DNA from: Eutreptiella sp. 'Long Island Sound 2002' | Taxonomy: Eukaryota > Euglenozoa > Euglenophyceae > Eutreptiales > Eutreptiaceae | NCBI GenBank assembly: GCA_964036045.1 | Contig: OZ038380.1 | Span: 189,000,694-189,064,693, forward strand | Direction: 5' to 3' | DNA length: 64,000 nucleotides | Shown here: positions 60,399-64,000 of the stretch, piece by piece | Layout of the letters: the number at the start of each line of letters is the position of its first letter | Position numbering within the stretch: position 1 is the stretch's first letter | The notes under the pieces: model-generated | The model's database searches: none | Seen by the model: only the letters and a program-made list of their open reading frames with translations | What the model was told of the DNA's origin: nothing | Program-made: the position numbers and the translations under genes

Positions 60399-62423
60399 AT
60401 GGATGGCTTTGTGCATCTCCCTGCACTCTCCGTGTCTAGCGGCGCAGAGTCACGCCACAGCAGCAGCTCTCCTCACCCCATTTACCCCCCCAAACCTCCG
60501 GCTCTAAAGCCCAGAAAGACCCACCGCCGGAAGCATCGGAAGGTACGTGTCATGATGCGCGCAATCCTGATTCCGGATGTTGCTGCCATTGCCATCCTTG
60601 GATGGTGCCAATCCTCATTCACAGGGGGACGCATGGGCTCTGGGGCCCGACTGGATACTGCCGCGGCACTGGATCGGCACCCCTCAAGCCCCTGCGCTTG
60701 TCGGGCCCCACACTGATTTAGGGTGCGGGGCCCAGGCCACCTACTTGACCAATGCCCCGCGAACCGTTTAAGAGGCGCTCAAAAGGCGAACACTGACGTA
60801 CCAGCGCTCGCAAGGGCCATGGGGCGGTCGAAGATGTGGTAGGCCCCTCTCCTGAGTATAGTAACATGTAGACTAGATGCGCTGGTCGACAAACACAGCC
60901 AACAGAGATTAGGTAATTGAAGCGGGCTGTATCCCAACCCAACCCAACCCAAACCCCCCATCCCCGTTCTAATTACCAGAATAGTGTAGAGGGCTGTGCA
61001 AACTGCCGCTCTAGGTGTGCCGTCAGGGTGGGCCTACGTTTGTGCAGAGCACCGGGCCACCATGATCTGCCACTGCCCGCGGGATTGTGGAAGAACTACT
61101 TCATCGCATCAAGGTCCTGCCAGTTTCACTGAATTGGGGACATTCTTTCGAGATGCGGTATCAACAGAATGGGGCATGAGACGAGACTCTGGCCCCCTTT
61201 TTTTTTTGCGGATTCCTGCCATTTTGGTGGATGGTGACACACTGCATAGGATTGGGGTACTGGGGGTTGGTGAATGCACCGTAGAATTCGCCAAACCACA
61301 ATGTTATCTTATCCTCGGCCTTGTGGCTGGACCAAATTCTGACGCGGCGCTTTGTTGAGTCATACCGTCATCTTTAGTCTCTTCAGTTTTAAGGGCAAGG
61401 AGTGCTATCAAAGAGGATGTCAATATTGGCACTGTTATCATGGCTAGGGTTTATCGATCAAGCTCATTCATTTGCACCTCTGCAAATGGTTCCTCTGGAA
61501 ACATGAAGCTTGTATCTATTTTTTTCCACCCTCCAATCCACATGGACATTTTCTGCATCAGATTTGCATTGAGTTTTCACCTCTTGTGAAATCAAACTTG
61601 GGTATGTCGATGTGTACAGCGACCTACGGGTATGTCGGATGGCACCACCTACGCACCATCCTCACACAGAGGGGGCATAAGGTTATGCGGGTCATCGGGC
61701 AGGGCCACATCTCTCGCGGCCAGCGAGACGCCCCTGGTACCGGGCCGCTGTCCCGTTGCAGTCGCTTGGAAAATCAGAAAAACAGGTTTTTTATCCAGAT
61801 CCGGCGAACGTAGGCTAGGCCGACGATGTAGAATCTCAGATCATGGGTCTGAAGTTCCTGAACAATCTCGAACAGTTGTCGATGGTGCCGGGCAGGGAAA
61901 AAAAAAGAGAGAGACTTGGCCCTGCACCGCCGGCATACCTCAGGGTCACCGTAAGGCGCGTGAGGGGAAGGGTCCGTCGAAGGCCCTGGGAGTCATCTCG
62001 TATGGCATGGCCGGCTGATATGCAGCATCGTCAGGGACGCCATTGCGCAACCCCCGAGGCGTCTTGTGAGCCTTAACATCGGCCCCCAAATCCAAATCCA
62101 AATCCAAATCCAAATCTCTACCTCTCCCTCTTCCTCTACTACCTCTACGTTGACCACAAGCCTGTCCCCCCATGTCTCTGCAGCACAGCCTTCCGGACGT
62201 GTCGACCGACTTCAGTGCCATCCCGACGGTCCCCCGTTTCGGGCCGTTCCCCAGTGGCATCACCAACACCACCACCTACTTCACCGCCGACCCCGGGATG
62301 CCCAATGAGCCCGTCAAGAGCCCCCGCCGGGACTTCACACTGGTCCTCCCCCGCAAGCAGGACTCCGAGGCCGGCGTCTTCACTCTGACGAACTCGCGCA
62401 GACGACCCCCGAGGGCGCGGTGA
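60399..62423 (+). CDS. Second gene, two exons visible, basic Ser/Pro-rich protein
   Basis: An exon ending at 60542 reads GAESRHSSSSPHPIYPPKPP, ALKPRKTHRRKHRK and stops at a textbook donor (AAG|GTACGT). A terminal exon at 62184-62423, entered in phase 0 after TCTCTGCAG, reads HSLPDVSTDFSAIPTVPRFG to RRRPPRAR and stop TGA. The phases fit directly. The first exon could start at ATG 60399 (giving a 127-residue protein) or be internal with an acceptor at 60439 (CGTGTCTAG), in which case the gene extends upstream. The product is basic, Ser/Thr/Pro-rich and has no domain I know. Confidence 0.55.
60543..62183 (+). other. Intron of the second gene
   Basis: 1.6 kb, mostly lower GC (61100-61650). It ends with the ATATGGCATGGCCGG element (61967-62118) and the pyrimidine tract of the 62184 acceptor. 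Confidence 0.5.
61967..62118 (+). repeat. ATATGGCATGGCCGG family, copy 4
   Basis: GGGTCCGTCGAAGGCCCTGG, CGTATGGCATGGCCGGCTGA, GTCAGGGACGCCATTGCGCA, GTGAGCCTTAACATCGGCCC then four CAAATC units. It lies 65 bases before the terminal exon at 62184. Confidence 0.9.
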
Positions 62424-63793
62424 CCGAACCCGCCCCCCACGGCCTCCCCCACCCTCTGAGGCTCTGGTCTGGGGCGGAATGCGAGTTTGAGGAAGTGTTC
62501 ACCAAGCCCGCCCCCCCCCCCCCACCGCCTGTGAGATCAGACGGCTGTGAGACCAGACAACCAGAGGGGGGTACCCAGTCGAGCCGGTGAGGTACGGGCA
62601 CACTGGCCGTGGGTCACCACCTTTGGCGCAAGCCGAGACCCAACCCAACCCAACCCCCCACCGCCTGGATGCATCAGATATTGTGGGGGGCACCGCTGAG
62701 CCGGGCAGGGCAAGTGCAGCACCGCACAGCGTCGCCGCCCTATACTGCAGCACCCCCCACCCCCCCCCCAGAGTTGCCACCAGCGTCTGCCAGCCCAGAC
62801 ATGATCAAGATGGAGCAGGGTCCTACTGAGCCACACGCTGGACGCAGCACGTTCCTACTGAGTACCGGTGGTGTGGGGGGCGGGCATTCCTGAACGTTCT
62901 TTGATACAGCGCCGATTGCTTGCTCTTTGAAGTCATGTGCCTTCGAGCGGGCGCAATCCCGTAGCTTTTGGGGGTGGCGGTGGTACATGGGGCACGGCCA
63001 CCCACGCCCCCCCGGCACCTTCGCTTCGCTCACCTGGCCCAGGCTTTGGGCCCCCTCTTCTTGCCACCGGCACACTTACTCCCCCCCCCCCCCCAGGGCC
63101 ACGGGCCTGCGGCGTGTCCACAACCCCCAGGCCCATGGGGGGAGGGGGAGGGGGGGCACAGACCGCACCGCAGTCAGTGCGTGACGACCGGTTCATGCCC
63201 CGAGTCCGGACTACAGATCACTGCCACTGCCCAGACCCCCCCCCCCATTTCCCAAGACACAAGTGTTTGCGGTCCAATGGGGGGCTTTGATGTGCATATG
63301 GCATCCGCCCCCCTGTCGCACGGGGGGTATCACACAACGCCATCCCCAAATCGTGGACTGTGGGCACGTGGGCTCGCCACCTCCAAGGGGCCCCTGCATG
63401 CATAAGCCTAAACCGGGCATGCCCCCCCCCCCCCCCCTCCCCATGACCTGGACCGCATGTGACTTGTGGGGGGGGGGGGAGGGGCTGATCAGGACGTGGG
63501 GGGGGGGGGGCTTAGCAGAGCTGTGGGGCAGGGCGGACACGGCGGCACATCACAGTGGACAGGGGCTGTGCAGGGCTCATAAACAAATGGGACCACACAT
63601 CGCAAACGGGTGGGGGGGGGGGGGGCATGTGCTCCGCATAATAAGTGGAACTCTGTGGGGCCAAGGGCGTTGAGATCCGTGCCAATGACGCTATTTAATT
63701 AAAGGTATGACTGGTTTTGTGTGTAATGATGTGGAGATGTCTGAACACTCCGCCCACCGTAGAGGCCCCTCCTGCGACCCCCCCCCCCCCACC
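62424..63793. other. Intergenic between convergent genes, G/C runs
   Basis: At least eight C or G runs of ten or more (62510, 63080, 63420, 63470, 63500, 63610). No gene called. Confidence 0.5.
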
Positions 63794-64000
63794 TCACGGG
63801 TGTGACTTCCCCCCACCCCTCCTCCCCCTGTCCCTAATGCGGAGGTGTTCCTCCCCATCGGCCTCATAGCCGTCACCGACTTCTTCGTCGGTGCCACTTT
63901 CCACTTTGCTGGCGTTGGCATCAAATAGCACTACCCTTGTGGTCCACCCTTTGGTGGGGGGAAGAACAAAACCCGAGTCGTCCGTGGGCTCTTTGCCCAC
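63794..64000 (-). CDS. Acidic protein exon entering from the right edge, partial
   Basis: On the minus strand the frame is open from the edge: PTDDSGFVLPPTKGWTTRVV, LFDANASKVESGTDEEVGDG, YEADGEEHLRIR, then Gly/Arg-rich and TGA at 63794-63796. It may be a last exon or end earlier at a donor near the GGGTGGGG stretch. A pyrimidine tract with CCAAAG (about 63948-63970) could also be an acceptor, which would shorten it. No domain recognised. Confidence 0.45.
   Translation of the reverse strand: MGKEPTDDSGFVLPPTKGWTTRVVLFDANASKVESGTDEEVGDGYEADGEEHLRIRDRGRRGGGKSHP

Noticed and set aside
1-64000. CRISPR arrays, bacterial operons, rRNA genes
   Set aside because: Tandem arrays have no spacers, coding is spliced, and no rRNA-like sequence was seen.

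Overview
The window is from the nucleus of a GC-rich, intron-rich eukaryote, most likely a unicellular alga or another protist. I cannot name the species. The evidence is many short exons in one direction with GT...AG boundaries and consistent phases, no operons or bacterial genes, and very long introns packed with satellites, poly-C/poly-G runs and dispersed repeats.

The left 51 kb is dominated by one plus-strand gene for a giant coiled-coil protein. I can follow 31 exons from 73 (5' end outside the window) to a stop at 50844. They join in phase into about 1,545 codons: 30 coiled-coil exons (Ala/Gln/Glu/Leu rich, nearly all phase 0) and a Pro/Gln/Tyr-rich last exon with a short hydrophobic C-terminal segment. 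The gene grew by exon duplication. A phase-1 exon is duplicated at 5762 and 7270. Two exon types alternate between 11242 and 18581. A 150-nt exon A and a 108-nt exon B form an A-B series (A1 B1 A2 B2 A3 B3 A4 B4 A5) between 28357 and 40630, and intron sequence was copied with the exons. No recognised functional domain is seen; a structural or tethering role is inference.

The introns (up to about 3.4 kb) carry tandem arrays with periods of 5, 20, 21, 24, 27, 31 and 48 bp, and several dispersed families. These include foldback elements whose inverted repeats begin with runs of G, a 514-bp element with perfect 17-bp inverted repeats and an 8-bp target duplication, a 226-bp element with two copies 99% identical, and tRNA-like segments. 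Some families lie in sense orientation just upstream of exons.

From 50845 to about 60400 there is no confident gene: repeats, a tandem duplication of a 270-300 bp element, two tRNA-like segments and a few exon-like ORFs. A second plus-strand gene is supported by an exon ending at 60542 and a terminal exon at 62184-62423. At the right edge an acidic minus-strand reading frame (63794-64000) enters from outside the window.
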